64,000 nucleotides of DNA from an uncultured bacterium. GTDB taxonomy: Bacteria; Planctomycetota; UBA1135; GCA-002686595. Below the pieces are notes generated by a model, which had not been told where the DNA came from, did no database searches, and saw only the letters and a list, made by a program, of their open reading frames with translations. A program made the translations under genes and the position numbers. Shown here piece by piece: positions 44,726-53,569 of the stretch (positions within the stretch are counted from its first letter, which is position 1; every line of letters starts with the position of its first letter). The DNA is taken from contig CALLKX010000024.1 in NCBI GenBank assembly GCA_938083085.1, positions 29,393 to 93,392 of the forward strand, written 5' to 3'.

Positions 44726-47440
44726 TCAGCGCCTCCGAACGACCCGAACGTCGTCCATGAACAGGTCGGCCCGGCGGCCAGCCTCGCCGCCCACGAAGGC
44801 GCCGAAGTTGATGGGCTGCCGCGAGGACGTCAGGCGATCACACTCCACGTTGGTGGCCACTGGCTCGCCGTCGATGTAGATGGTGAAGGTGGCGTCGAGG
44901 TCGTCCCCCACCCGCTGGATCTCCACCCGGATCGGCTGACCGATGGGCCATGCGGGCCCCACGAGCTGCTTGAAGCTCGCCTCCTCGTCGGTGGGCGACT
45001 TCTGCACCCGGGCCTCGATGAGGCCGTCCCGATTGCGGCAGATGACCACCTCGGCGGTCACCTGCGACTCTCCCCCAGGCCGCGTACGCTCGGAGGAGAT
45101 GAAGACCCCCGCCCGGGTGCCCTTGGCCTCCGCGCCGACAGTCAGCACGCAGGAGAAGGCGAGGAAGCGGTCGGGCGGCAGCGACCGGAAGGCGCGCGTA
45201 CGCCCGCCCCGATCGTTCTGTCCCTCGATGGCGATGCCCTCCTCTCGGATGTCCACCAGCGGGCCGAACCCCTGGTCAAGGACCCAGCCGTTGCCGACCC
45301 GCCCTGGCGCGCGGTCGAAGCGGTCCAGCCAGACCTCCTTGGACTCGTGATCCACGATGCGCGTCCCCTGGGCGTTGGCGTAAACCAGCACGGCGTCTTC
45401 TTCACCGGAAGCCCGCCGGTCGTCCACGATCTCGCTGAAGAGGGTGATCGCCTCGGCCGAGTCACCGGCGACGTAGTTGGACCACGCCACGCCTGCGCGG
45501 GCCGAGGCCAGGGCGGGGGACAGCCGGCGCGCTTCACCGAAGCAGATCTCCGCGCGGCTGAGGTCGTCGGCCTGGAGCGCGTTCCAGCCGCGGCGCGACC
45601 ATAGGGCCGCGCTGCCCTGCTCCACGGTCAGGGCGCGCTCGAAGTAGCGCTCCGCGCCCGCGTGATCGCCGGACGCCTGCAGCAGGGACCCCATACGCTC
45701 CAGGGCAGGGACCAGGTCAAGCTCCACGTCAAGCGACGCACGGTAGGCCGCGCGCGCCTCGAACTCGTCGCCGTCTTGCTCGTACAGACGCCCCCGCTGG
45801 TAGAGCGTCCACGGGTCCCCCGGCGCTGCGCGCAGCGCCTCGTCCGCGAAGGTCACGGCCTCCTCGCGGTTGCCGGAGATCTCGGCCAGGCGGCTCATGG
45901 CGCGCAGGGCCTCGAAGCGGCGGAAGGGGTCCGCGTCCAGGGCGAGCCCCAGGGTCTGGGCGGCCACCTCGAATTCACCTGAGTCCATGGCGAACAGCCC
46001 CGCCGCCAGGAGGACGTCGAAGCCGCCCTCCACGGGGGCCCCGTCGTCGCCGCCGAAGCCCGCCCCCATGAGCGAGGACGCGTCGTCCGTGAAGCGCATG
46101 GCCGACAGGGTGCCGGCGGCCGCGACGGCTTGCAGGCCGACCTCGTTCGCGACATCCGCGCTGAGCGCGGTGCCGAAGGCCGCGACGGACTCATCCATCT
46201 TACCAGCGCCCAGGAGCGCGCCCGCGTAAGCGAGACGGACCCTGACGCGCATGCCCCGCTCTTCTTGCCCCTTGGGCTCCCGGCGGACGGCCTCCTGCAG
46301 ATGCTCGAGCGCCTCCAGGGTCCGGCCCTCACGAACCAGGAAGCGGCCATACCAGTAACGCACCTCCCAGTTGGTCCGCTCGACCCGGAGGCCCTCGCGG
46401 AAGCTCGCCTCCGCATCATCCTTCATGCGCAGCTGGGCGAGCAGGACCCCGAGCCGGGCATGAATCGACGCGTTCGTGTCGTGACCGCTCTCCAGGAGGG
46501 CCTTGTAGGTGTCGTAGGCGTCCTCGAAGCGGAACCCGAGCTGATAGCAAGTGGCGAGCCCGAGGCGAGGCCGGGCGTCATCCTGGAGGTTGATCGCCTG
46601 CGCTCGCTGGTAGAGCGTTTCCGCGACCTCGAGGGCGCGCGGGGTCTCGTTGCGCTTCAGCAGGCAGTTGTCCGCGAATTGAAGCGCGGCCTCGAACTCA
46701 CCGGGTTGGAGCGGGTCGTCGAACCCCACGAGCCCGACCTCGACCTCGGTGAGCGCGTTGTCCACGAGTCCAAACTCGTCGACCCGGCCCGGCACGTAGG
46801 TGATCGGCGTTCGGTAGAGCGGGACGCCGGTCGCGGGGTTGACCGGGAGGAAGATCAGCTCGGGGTCCTCGAGGTCGGGGAGCTCGAAGCGGTTCTCGTT
46901 CAGGAGGCGGCCGAACTCGAACTTGTTGGTGTAGATCCAGTCGAACTCCTTCTTGAGTCCGGCGATCTGCGCCGCGCGCGCCTCGGGGTCGTCAGAGAGC
47001 CCGGTGGCCAGCTCGCCCGAGGGCGCCTCATCCATGGCGCGGCCTGCGCCGCCGCCTTCCAGCGCGTCGAAGAGCCCGGGCAGGACCTGGGCGTTGGCCG
47101 GCCGCTCTGGCCGTCGAAGGAACTCCCCGTAGAGCGCAGGCCTCGGCCCCCATCCCGTCGGCGGCGCCAGGGCGCTCATGGGCTCCAGGGGCGGGAGGGT
47201 CACCCCCAGCGGCGGGAGGGCCGAGGTCGGGGAGGGCGGCGAGAACAGGTCCCGGTCCAGGGTCAGCGCACGCGCCCGGTCGGACAGGGCCAGGGCAACG
47301 TCCGGGGCCTGGAGGCTCACGTAGTCCTTGGGCCGCACCTTGGAGGAGCGTGACCTGGACCCGGAGTCCGAGATCATGTCCTTGGACATCCAGCCCACAA
47401 GGGCTGCGAAGATTAGGAAGACGACGGGCTCTTTGCGCAT
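44726..47440 (-). CDS. TPR protein with C-terminal concanavalin-like domain
   Basis: 904 residues. One N-terminal membrane helix (VVFLIFAALVGWM), then a Pro/Leu-rich linker and, from about residue 245 to 680, many TPR-like helices (RLGVLLAQLRMKDDAEASFREGL, and GSLLQASGDHAGAERYFERAL). The last about 205 residues are a beta-sandwich of the concanavalin or 3-keto-disaccharide-hydrolase-like type (FLAFSCVLTVGAEAKGTRAGV is split around WPIGQPIRVEIQRVG, TFTIYIDGEPVATN, and LFMDDVRV). The domain faces the periplasm. It sits between the PilO-like gene and GspG and so is part of the locus. It may act like a TPR pilotin or a substrate-binding scaffold. Confidence 0.75.
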   Translation of the reverse strand: MRKEPVVFLIFAALVGWMSKDMISDSGSRSRSSKVRPKDYVSLQAPDVALALSDRARALTLDRDLFSPPSPTSALPPLGVTLPPLEPMSALAPPTGWGPRPALYGEFLRRPERPANAQVLPGLFDALEGGGAGRAMDEAPSGELATGLSDDPEARAAQIAGLKKEFDWIYTNKFEFGRLLNENRFELPDLEDPELIFLPVNPATGVPLYRTPITYVPGRVDEFGLVDNALTEVEVGLVGFDDPLQPGEFEAALQFADNCLLKRNETPRALEVAETLYQRAQAINLQDDARPRLGLATCYQLGFRFEDAYDTYKALLESGHDTNASIHARLGVLLAQLRMKDDAEASFREGLRVERTNWEVRYWYGRFLVREGRTLEALEHLQEAVRREPKGQEERGMRVRVRLAYAGALLGAGKMDESVAAFGTALSADVANEVGLQAVAAAGTLSAMRFTDDASSLMGAGFGGDDGAPVEGGFDVLLAAGLFAMDSGEFEVAAQTLGLALDADPFRRFEALRAMSRLAEISGNREEAVTFADEALRAAPGDPWTLYQRGRLYEQDGDEFEARAAYRASLDVELDLVPALERMGSLLQASGDHAGAERYFERALTVEQGSAALWSRRGWNALQADDLSRAEICFGEARRLSPALASARAGVAWSNYVAGDSAEAITLFSEIVDDRRASGEEDAVLVYANAQGTRIVDHESKEVWLDRFDRAPGRVGNGWVLDQGFGPLVDIREEGIAIEGQNDRGGRTRAFRSLPPDRFLAFSCVLTVGAEAKGTRAGVFISSERTRPGGESQVTAEVVICRNRDGLIEARVQKSPTDEEASFKQLVGPAWPIGQPIRVEIQRVGDDLDATFTIYIDGEPVATNVECDRLTSSRQPINFGAFVGGEAGRRADLFMDDVRVVRRR

Positions 47441-47484
47441 CTCGCTCGACGGTTGGGGTGGCGAATGATCGGAGGGTGACGCGC

Positions 47485-48291
47485 TCAGGCGTCCTCGTCT
47501 TCGGAGTCTTCAACCTCGTTCACACGAACGACGAGGAAGGTGACCTTGGCCGAGACCTCGTCCGATTTGGACGCGGCTCGCCGCGCGTCGATCGAATCGA
47601 TCGGGAGCGCTTGCTGTCGGACAGAGAACTCGGCGTTCCCATCGGCGGGGGTCTCACAGGCCAGGAGCCAGCGCGCCACCGCGTCCGGGCTCGCGACGAT
47701 GTCCACGGAGACCTTGGTCCTCTCGATAGACCCGAGCCCGCGGCGCGCGGTGAAGGCTGGATCGAGCTTGATGTCGGCGCTGCGCACCTGCTTCACGCCG
47801 GACTCCACCGCGAGCACCACGACCCTCTCGAGGAGGTCGAGCGCGTGGAGGTTACGCTCGATCGCATCGACGTTGTTCGTCTCGAGGCGCTCGAGGTCCA
47901 GGCCCTCGGGCAGCCTCGCTCGGCGCCGGCTCGCGAGGTCTTCGACTCGGTTGCGGACCTGGTCCACCGAGCTCATGTAGACGTTCCGTGCCGAGCCAGC
48001 GCGTTCCTTCAGGTCGAACTCCGGGCGCGGCTTGAACGCCACAGCGTCGGCGAGCGTCTCGAAGCTCGTCAGCAGTGCGTCGTTCTCGTCCCGGGCGACC
48101 TCGCGGTCATCCGACGTGAACATGTTCACCCTGAGCTTGCTGCGCGCACTCTGGTTCTGACGCTCGACGGTCCGGATATCGCCCGCGTACATCCCGTCCA
48201 CCACGAAGAGGCCGATCAGGAAGACGAGCAGCCCTGACCCCACCGTGGTGATGAAGCGTTTGTTCTCTTGCCAGATGTCATTCAGGTCCAT
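47485..48291 (-). CDS. PilO/GspM-like inner-membrane assembly protein
   Basis: 268 residues. Short cytoplasmic N-terminus (MDLNDIWQENKRF), one membrane helix (VGSGLLVFLIGLFVVDGMY), a coiled-coil-like stretch, then a ferredoxin-like periplasmic domain (LLERVVVLAVESGVKQV, TKVSVDIVASPDAVARWLLACE). Fold plan and position right after a PilM/PilN fusion match PilO (type IV pili) or GspM (type II secretion), which align the assembly platform. It overlaps the preceding gene by 14 bases. Sequence identity is low by eye, as usual for this family. Confidence 0.75.
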   Translation of the reverse strand: MDLNDIWQENKRFITTVGSGLLVFLIGLFVVDGMYAGDIRTVERQNQSARSKLRVNMFTSDDREVARDENDALLTSFETLADAVAFKPRPEFDLKERAGSARNVYMSSVDQVRNRVEDLASRRRARLPEGLDLERLETNNVDAIERNLHALDLLERVVVLAVESGVKQVRSADIKLDPAFTARRGLGSIERTKVSVDIVASPDAVARWLLACETPADGNAEFSVRQQALPIDSIDARRAASKSDEVSAKVTFLVVRVNEVEDSEDEDA

Positions 48292-49918
48292 CGTCTTCCT
48301 CCCCGGTCTCGTCCGGCGCGTCCGCGAAGGACGTCATGTGGATCGTGAACTTGTTGCGGTCGATGGAAGGGTTGAGCGCGACGTACGGCATGGCCTCCTC
48401 GAGGTCCGCCAACAGCTGCTGGAACTGGGCGGTCGGCGACTGCACCCCGTCCCGGGCCTGCCCTTCGATCATCAAGATCGGGCGCTCATCACCGCGCGGG
48501 ACGCGGAGCTCGCTGTCGGTTCCGAAGGAGCTCTCCACTCGCGTGATCCAGAAGTCACTCGGGAGGCTGTCTCCGAGGAACGCCACCGCTCGCGCCAGCT
48601 GCTCACCCGACCCAGCGATGCCCTGTAGCGACACGGCTTCGGTCACGAGGCGAGCGTTTTCCGCGACGAGCGACTCGGTCTCCGAGTGGATGTCGCGCGC
48701 CCGGGCCAGCACCGAGGAGAGCCCACGGCTCTCCCCCGTCAGCCGATTCAGCTTCTCGTTGGAGTAGGTCACCCGGTAGCCAAGGAAGGCCACCGCGAGC
48801 ACGGCCGCCGCGATGAGCCAGATGGTCCCGCCCAGGAAGGCCCGCTTCTTCGCCAAGGCCTCCGGGACAATCTCGAGGGAGTAAGCCTCCGGGTCCGAGG
48901 CCATGGTGGCCATCCCCAGGGCGACCACCGACTCGAGCTGGTGAGCCGCGAGGCGGTCCGCCACTTCCGGATCAAGGGCGGAGGTGTCGACGACGCGGAA
49001 CGGGTCGAAGAGCTCGACCGGGACGCCCATGCCGGCGGACAGATAGCTGGGCAGCCCCCTCAGGGCGGCGCCGCCCCCGCAGAGCAGCACGCGGTCGACC
49101 TTGAGGCCGCTGAGCTTGACCTGCGACTTGCAGAACATCACCGCGCTCTGGAGCAGCGAGGTCAGCTGCCCCGCCGCGGCCATCACCGCACGGGTCGCCT
49201 TCTCCCCCTCGGCGGTCGCGTGACGAGCCCCGGGCGTGAGGTCCACGTGGTCCATCTTGGTCGCCTCTGCCCGCGCCGAGGACAGCTGCAACCGCTGGAC
49301 CAGGGCCTCATCAAAGAGCCCCGAGCCGCCGGTCAGGTTCCTGGCGAAGACCAGGTCCGCGCCCCGCACGAGCACCACGTCCGTCGTCTCGTGCCCGATG
49401 TTCGCGAGGAGAACCGTGTCGTCCTCCACCACGCCGTAGCGAGCGAAGGCGTTGTAGAGACCGATGGAGGCGGGGGAGAACGCGTCAACGCTTCCTCCAG
49501 CGACCTCGACCCCCTCGGAGTGCCCATCGAGCAGGGACTCGCGAGCCATGGCGAGGAGCACCACGTCCTCCCCGTCGATCTCGGGGGGCCGCGGGAGCAG
49601 GTTGAAGTCCGAGGCGACCTCGGCGCCGGACTGGTCCCCGATCTCCTGGACCTCGAACCGCATGAGGTTACGCAGCTGCCAGTCGGGCACGCCCGGGACC
49701 CGGGTGTAGCGCACGTTGACCTCGCGACCGGAGGCCGCGATGCGGGTCGCGCCAAGCTTGAAGTCCGCCTGCAGCGACGCCCAGCCCGAGTCAACGGTGC
49801 CGAGGTCGTTCTCGCCCACCGCGAAGTTGGAGACGTGAAACGTCCCCCCCTTCCAGGCGCCGCGGATTGCCACGGCGGACCGTGCACCGACGTCCACTCC
49901 TGTACATGTCTTTGCCAT
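48278..49918 (-). CDS. PilM-PilN fusion (GspL-like) assembly protein
   Basis: 546 residues. The first about 350 are an actin-like PilM ATPase fold (GVDVGARSAVAIRG, VLLANIGHETTDVVLVRG, LCGGGAALRGLPSYLS). A membrane helix follows (about 365-384, IWLIAAAVLAVAFLGY), then a coiled coil and a PilN-like periplasmic domain (DFWITRVESSFG, ILMIEGQA, KFTIHMTSF). In type IV pili PilM and PilN are usually separate, while GspL of type II secretion has this fused plan. It would recruit the assembly ATPase to the pseudopilus base. Its ATG overlaps the FHA gene stop by one base (TGATG). Confidence 0.85.
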   Translation of the reverse strand: MAKTCTGVDVGARSAVAIRGAWKGGTFHVSNFAVGENDLGTVDSGWASLQADFKLGATRIAASGREVNVRYTRVPGVPDWQLRNLMRFEVQEIGDQSGAEVASDFNLLPRPPEIDGEDVVLLAMARESLLDGHSEGVEVAGGSVDAFSPASIGLYNAFARYGVVEDDTVLLANIGHETTDVVLVRGADLVFARNLTGGSGLFDEALVQRLQLSSARAEATKMDHVDLTPGARHATAEGEKATRAVMAAAGQLTSLLQSAVMFCKSQVKLSGLKVDRVLLCGGGAALRGLPSYLSAGMGVPVELFDPFRVVDTSALDPEVADRLAAHQLESVVALGMATMASDPEAYSLEIVPEALAKKRAFLGGTIWLIAAAVLAVAFLGYRVTYSNEKLNRLTGESRGLSSVLARARDIHSETESLVAENARLVTEAVSLQGIAGSGEQLARAVAFLGDSLPSDFWITRVESSFGTDSELRVPRGDERPILMIEGQARDGVQSPTAQFQQLLADLEEAMPYVALNPSIDRNKFTIHMTSFADAPDETGEEDDGPE

Positions 49919-52137
49919 CAGCGCTGCTCCACTTCCCCGGTGTTCCCGGCACTCTCGGTATCCCCTGCACTTCCGGTGGCCCCGGCTCTTCCGGTGGCCC
50001 CGGCTCCTGGGGAGCCGAGGTCCGAGGCGTAATCATCCACGCGCTTGACGAGGTCAAGCGCGCCGTCGTTCTTGAGGACCGTCGAGATTCCCTCCAGCCG
50101 CACGCGCTCGTAGCGATCGCTATCTCCGAGCAACCCGGCGAGCTCGGTCTTGATCTCGCCCGCCAGCTGGAGGAACTGCTCCTCCGCCTCGCCGGAGCCC
50201 TCGTACTCCTTGGCCAGCGCCAGCGCATGTCCCAGCTTCTCCTCGAACAGACCGGAGAGCCCGAAATAGCGCGCGCGCTCCAGCTCGCCCAGGAGCTCCT
50301 TCAAGGAGGCCCTCGCTTCGGCGCCGAGCTCCGCCTGCGCCACGATGGCGCGGTCCACGAGCCGAGCGTCGAAGGGCACGGTGTTCAACAGGGTCTGCCA
50401 CGTCGACAGCGCTGCGCCACGGTTGCCGCGCTTGCGAAGCTCCGCCGCCTGCAGGGCCAGCCGCTCGGCCTGAACTCGCTCGTCAGAGAACTCCACCTGC
50501 ACCGTGAGGGTGACTCCGGCAGGCACGCTCGCGCGCAGCACGGCGTCGTCTCCCGAGGGCTTCGAGGAGTACCGGAGCGGTTCGCTGCTGGAGATCCGCA
50601 CCAGCCCCGAGTCGGCCCCGAGGAGCAGGTCACGGGCCTCGGAGAGTTCGAACGACGTCCCGTGGGCCACATAGCCCGAAGCTCCGAGGGTCGCGAGGCC
50701 CGCCGAGACGAGCTCGCCCTCTGCTCGCAGCACGAGCTCTCCCGCCTCAGCAGGGGTCAGCTCCCAGGCCCCACCGTCCCCGGCGAGCGCGAGGGCGATG
50801 CAGTCGTGGGAGGTCCCGGTGCTGTGGATTCGGAGCGAGGAAACCTTGGGTCCGTCCAGGGCGGAGAACGCGACGGCGAGGGCCTCGCCGCCCGCGTCCA
50901 TGCCCACGACGGCCATGGACCACTCCTCGTACTCGCGGAGACTGAGCCCCGCCGCGTCCGAGGGGACGAGCGCGACGTCGTCGACGTCCAGGGATGCGGG
51001 CTCCGCGCCGCCGCTGTCGTCGCCAGGGCTCGGCGCCCCGCGGCCCTCGCCGCGCAGGACCACGCTCACGCGGTCGAGCCCCCGCGGCGCCACGCCCCGC
51101 AGCAGCAGCTCTGACCAGTCATCGCTTCCCGCGAGGGCCTTGGACCAGACGGTCACGGAGGGGCTCCCCTCACCCGACCCCGTGAAGCGCAGCCCGAGCC
51201 GGGCCGCGGTGTCCGCGTCACCGCGGACCTGTGCCACGGCCTCAACGCTCCGGGACGCGCTGGTGAGGCGAATAGGATCCGAGGCGATGACGGCCAGATC
51301 GCCGCCGAAGAGCTCGGCGCGAATCCCGTTGCGTCCGCTACGTCGCGCCGCACGCGACGGATCCCAGAAGGCCGCCAGAGTCTCGTCCACGGTCCACCCC
51401 TCCGACTTCTCGAAGGAGTAGCCCGTGCGGATCAGGTTGCCCGGGACGGCGGCAACCGCGAGCGAGGCAGCGGAGCGCCCCGCCCCCTCGCCTGACTTCT
51501 GCCCGGTCCACCACCATGCGCCCGCGCCCACGGCGGCGAGCACGACCACAAGCAACGGGCCAAGCTTGGAGCTCTTCCGGGACCTCGCGAGGTCGTCGGC
51601 GGTGATCACGAGCGAGTCCTCTTCATCCTCGCCCATCTCGAGCTCCAGGGATGCAGGAGCAGGGGCCGCCGTCATCGCCGGAGCCGGAGTCTGGGTCCGA
51701 GCCGGAGCCGGAGCCGGCCGACGCGTCGGCATCGGAGCCGCCGCGGGTTCCTCGAGGACGAGTTCATCGGGGTCCTCCAGCATGAGCTCGTCGCCGCCGA
51801 ATCCCCCGGGAGCCGGGGCGTCCTCGCGCTGGTCGAGCAGCGTGAACTCCACCGCACCCAGGGCGAACTGGCCCAGATGCTGGAGCGGCGCTTCGGAGAC
51901 CTTTTGGCCACCCACGAGGGTCCCGTTGGTGCTCCCGAGGTCTCTCAGGGTTACCCCTGCCGCGCTGATGGCGACCTCCGCGTGCTGGCCAGAGACCGAC
52001 CCGTCGGTCACCTGCAGGGAGTTCCCAGGCCGGCGTCCGACGGTGAACACTCCGCCGGCGGCGGCGTCGACGAGGATCGGAACGACCTCGCCGCGGCGCT
52101 CACCGGTCTCGAAGCGCAGGGCGTACTGATAGTCCAT
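49918..52137 (-). CDS. FHA-domain transmembrane protein with exported beta and helical regions
   Basis: 739 residues. N-terminal forkhead-associated domain (about 10-100), which binds phosphothreonine: GRRPGNS (34-40), S49-GQH52 and DLGSTNGTLVGG (66-77) are present. A Pro/Ala-rich acidic linker leads to one membrane helix (192-211). Outside the membrane are a possible jelly-roll (SFEKSEGWTVDETL, NGIRAELFGGD) and a TPR-like helical part. The C-terminus is a Gly-Ala-Thr repeat coded by an 18-bp array. It is the first gene of the pseudopilus operon. FHA suggests that a Ser/Thr kinase regulates assembly. Confidence 0.8.
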   Translation of the reverse strand: MDYQYALRFETGERRGEVVPILVDAAAGGVFTVGRRPGNSLQVTDGSVSGQHAEVAISAAGVTLRDLGSTNGTLVGGQKVSEAPLQHLGQFALGAVEFTLLDQREDAPAPGGFGGDELMLEDPDELVLEEPAAAPMPTRRPAPAPARTQTPAPAMTAAPAPASLELEMGEDEEDSLVITADDLARSRKSSKLGPLLVVVLAAVGAGAWWWTGQKSGEGAGRSAASLAVAAVPGNLIRTGYSFEKSEGWTVDETLAAFWDPSRAARRSGRNGIRAELFGGDLAVIASDPIRLTSASRSVEAVAQVRGDADTAARLGLRFTGSGEGSPSVTVWSKALAGSDDWSELLLRGVAPRGLDRVSVVLRGEGRGAPSPGDDSGGAEPASLDVDDVALVPSDAAGLSLREYEEWSMAVVGMDAGGEALAVAFSALDGPKVSSLRIHSTGTSHDCIALALAGDGGAWELTPAEAGELVLRAEGELVSAGLATLGASGYVAHGTSFELSEARDLLLGADSGLVRISSSEPLRYSSKPSGDDAVLRASVPAGVTLTVQVEFSDERVQAERLALQAAELRKRGNRGAALSTWQTLLNTVPFDARLVDRAIVAQAELGAEARASLKELLGELERARYFGLSGLFEEKLGHALALAKEYEGSGEAEEQFLQLAGEIKTELAGLLGDSDRYERVRLEGISTVLKNDGALDLVKRVDDYASDLGSPGAGATGRAGATGSAGDTESAGNTGEVEQR
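49935..50006. repeat. 18-bp tandem array at the 3' end of the FHA gene
   Basis: Four 18-base units. The two outermost from the stop (49971-49988, 49989-50006) are identical (ttccggtggccccggctc), while the two nearest the stop are diverged. It is in frame and encodes Gly-Ala-Gly-Ala-Thr-type hexapeptides at the C-terminus. Confidence 0.85.
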
Positions 52138-52288
52138 TTGGGGATTCGGGGCTCAGGAGAGCGAGACGAGGCGGGGATGGGCCTGGCACTGGCCTACCTT
52201 CAGGGGCCGTACAGGTTACCCGCCAGCCCCCGCCGCCTCACGATCTCCTTGGCTCTGGATCTGCGGTTCCCGCGGTGGACTTTGGCCA

Positions 52289-53089
52289 TCATGCCGGCTC
52301 GCCGGGCTGCGCCGCTGCGACGTCGGGCCACTGGCCCTGATGCCTCATCGATACCCACCGGCCCCCCGCGATAATGAGGTGGTCGGTGACGGGGACACCG
52401 AGCAAGCGGCCGGCTCGGAGGAGGCGCCGAGTCACGGCCCAGTCCTCGGGGCTCGGCTCTGGATTCCCGGAGGGGTGGTTATGGGCCAGCAGGAGGGCCG
52501 CTCCACCCAACCGAAGCGCCGGTCGGAAGACCTCGCGAGGGTGCACAAGGGCCGCGTCGAGGGTCCCTCGGCTCACCTCCTCGTTGGCGATCACCTTTCT
52601 CCGCACATCGAAGATGAGCACCCGAAAGGACTCCACCTCGAGGCCTCGCAACTCGGGCGCGAGCATGCGGAAGGCATCCTCGGGGCGGCGGACGTGCGCA
52701 CCTCCGTCGGCGCCGGACCGCTCCACTTCTCTACCGAGTTCGAACATCGCCGCGAGTCGCAGCGCCTGTGGCCGGGTCAATCCGCACTCCGCGGCCAGAT
52801 TCCCGGGCCCGAGTCGCGCCACCCTCGCCAGCCCCAGATCGGCAATCGCCCGGGTCAACGCTCGCCGCCGACGCTCGGAGAACCGGCCCCCGGCCGCCCA
52901 CGTCGCCAGGGCGGCCTGCCGAGATGCGGTCGGGCCCAGTTGGAGCCCCAGCTGGAGACCCAGTTGGAGGGCCGGCTGAAGACCCCGTTGGAGAGCCGGC
53001 TGAGCGCTCTGCCGCGGGCTCCGCCCCGTGTCTCCCCCTGCTCCTGCCCCTGCTCCTGCCCCTGTGACCCCCATTGACGTATCCCGCAT
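52289..53089 (-). CDS. radC: RadC-like JAB/MPN domain protein
   Basis: 266 residues from the ATG at 53089 (another in-frame ATG at 53074). The JAMM metal site is seen as HNHPSGNPEPSPED, preceded by SRGTLDAALVHPREVF and followed by VTDHLIIAGGRWVS, all RadC signatures. A helix-hairpin-helix remnant (LARVARLGPGNLAAECGLTRPQALRLA is split by the LGPGNL turn) lies before it. Despite the name, the role in DNA repair is unproven and the biochemistry is unknown. The first about 55 residues are low complexity: GAGAGAGG, then GLQPALQLGLQLG repeats coded by a 12-bp array. The true start could lie further in. Confidence 0.88.
   Translation of the reverse strand: MRDTSMGVTGAGAGAGAGGDTGRSPRQSAQPALQRGLQPALQLGLQLGLQLGPTASRQAALATWAAGGRFSERRRRALTRAIADLGLARVARLGPGNLAAECGLTRPQALRLAAMFELGREVERSGADGGAHVRRPEDAFRMLAPELRGLEVESFRVLIFDVRRKVIANEEVSRGTLDAALVHPREVFRPALRLGGAALLLAHNHPSGNPEPSPEDWAVTRRLLRAGRLLGVPVTDHLIIAGGRWVSMRHQGQWPDVAAAQPGEPA
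52935..53006. repeat. 12-bp tandem array in the radC N-terminus
   Basis: Six 12-base units of the form ccca(g)(t/c)tggag(c/a) run 52935-53006, in frame and encoding Leu-Gln-Leu-Gly-type tetrapeptides on the minus strand. A second small 12-base array (cccctgctcctg, about 2.5 copies) lies at 53037-53066 and encodes Gly-Ala pairs. Confidence 0.8.
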
Positions 53090-53569
53090 CGAAGCGCTCC
53101 CTGATGTCCTGCTCGCGGCGTCGGTGCTCCTCGGCCATCCACGCTCCGGGTCCCGCCGGCCCTACGGAGAGGTCGGCCCCGTACGAGCCGTCCCAGCTGG
53201 CGCCGCCGGGCCTAGCAGGTGCGGGCGGGGTCACGCACGAGCACTCCGGGTCCCGCTCATGCACGCCTCCGCCCAAGACACCGAGCACGAACAGATGCGG
53301 CGGCGGCCCGCCCTCGCTCCGAAACACGGACCAACTGCCCGCCCCGGACAGGACGCTTGGCACCCAGCCGGGTGGCACCCAGACCCTCAGCCCCCGCCAG
53401 AAGCGCGGGCACCCAGAGGTCCAGGGACCCAGAGGTCCAGGGACCCAGCGGTGCAAGGACCCAGAGACGCAGGGACCCAGAGACGCAAGGACCCAGAGAC
53501 GCAGGGACCCCATGCGAGGCAGCGGACCAACGGCCCCGACCCGAAGCCGCCGTGGCTCAGGGCCGGCCT
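53090..53569. other. 480 bp gene-free region with a 16-bp repeat array
   Basis: Frames crossing this region are long only because of high GC and repeats. None has recognisable protein features. It separates the peptidase gene (ending 53570) from radC. It contains the 16-bp array at 53412-53507 and probably the radC promoter in the 53090-53300 part. Confidence 0.6.
53412..53507. repeat. 16-bp tandem array in a gene-free gap
   Basis: Six 16-base units: two copies of cccagaggtccaggga, one cccagcggtgcaagga, and three cccagagacgca(g/a)gga. The unit length is not divisible by three, and the array lies outside any gene. The array starts 62 bases past the stop of the peptidase gene on the minus strand. 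Confidence 0.92.

Noticed and set aside
52731..53513. A 260-residue minus-strand frame across the radC start and gap
   Set aside because: It reads the repeat arrays out of the radC frame and shows Trp/Gly/Pro-rich sequence with no domain.
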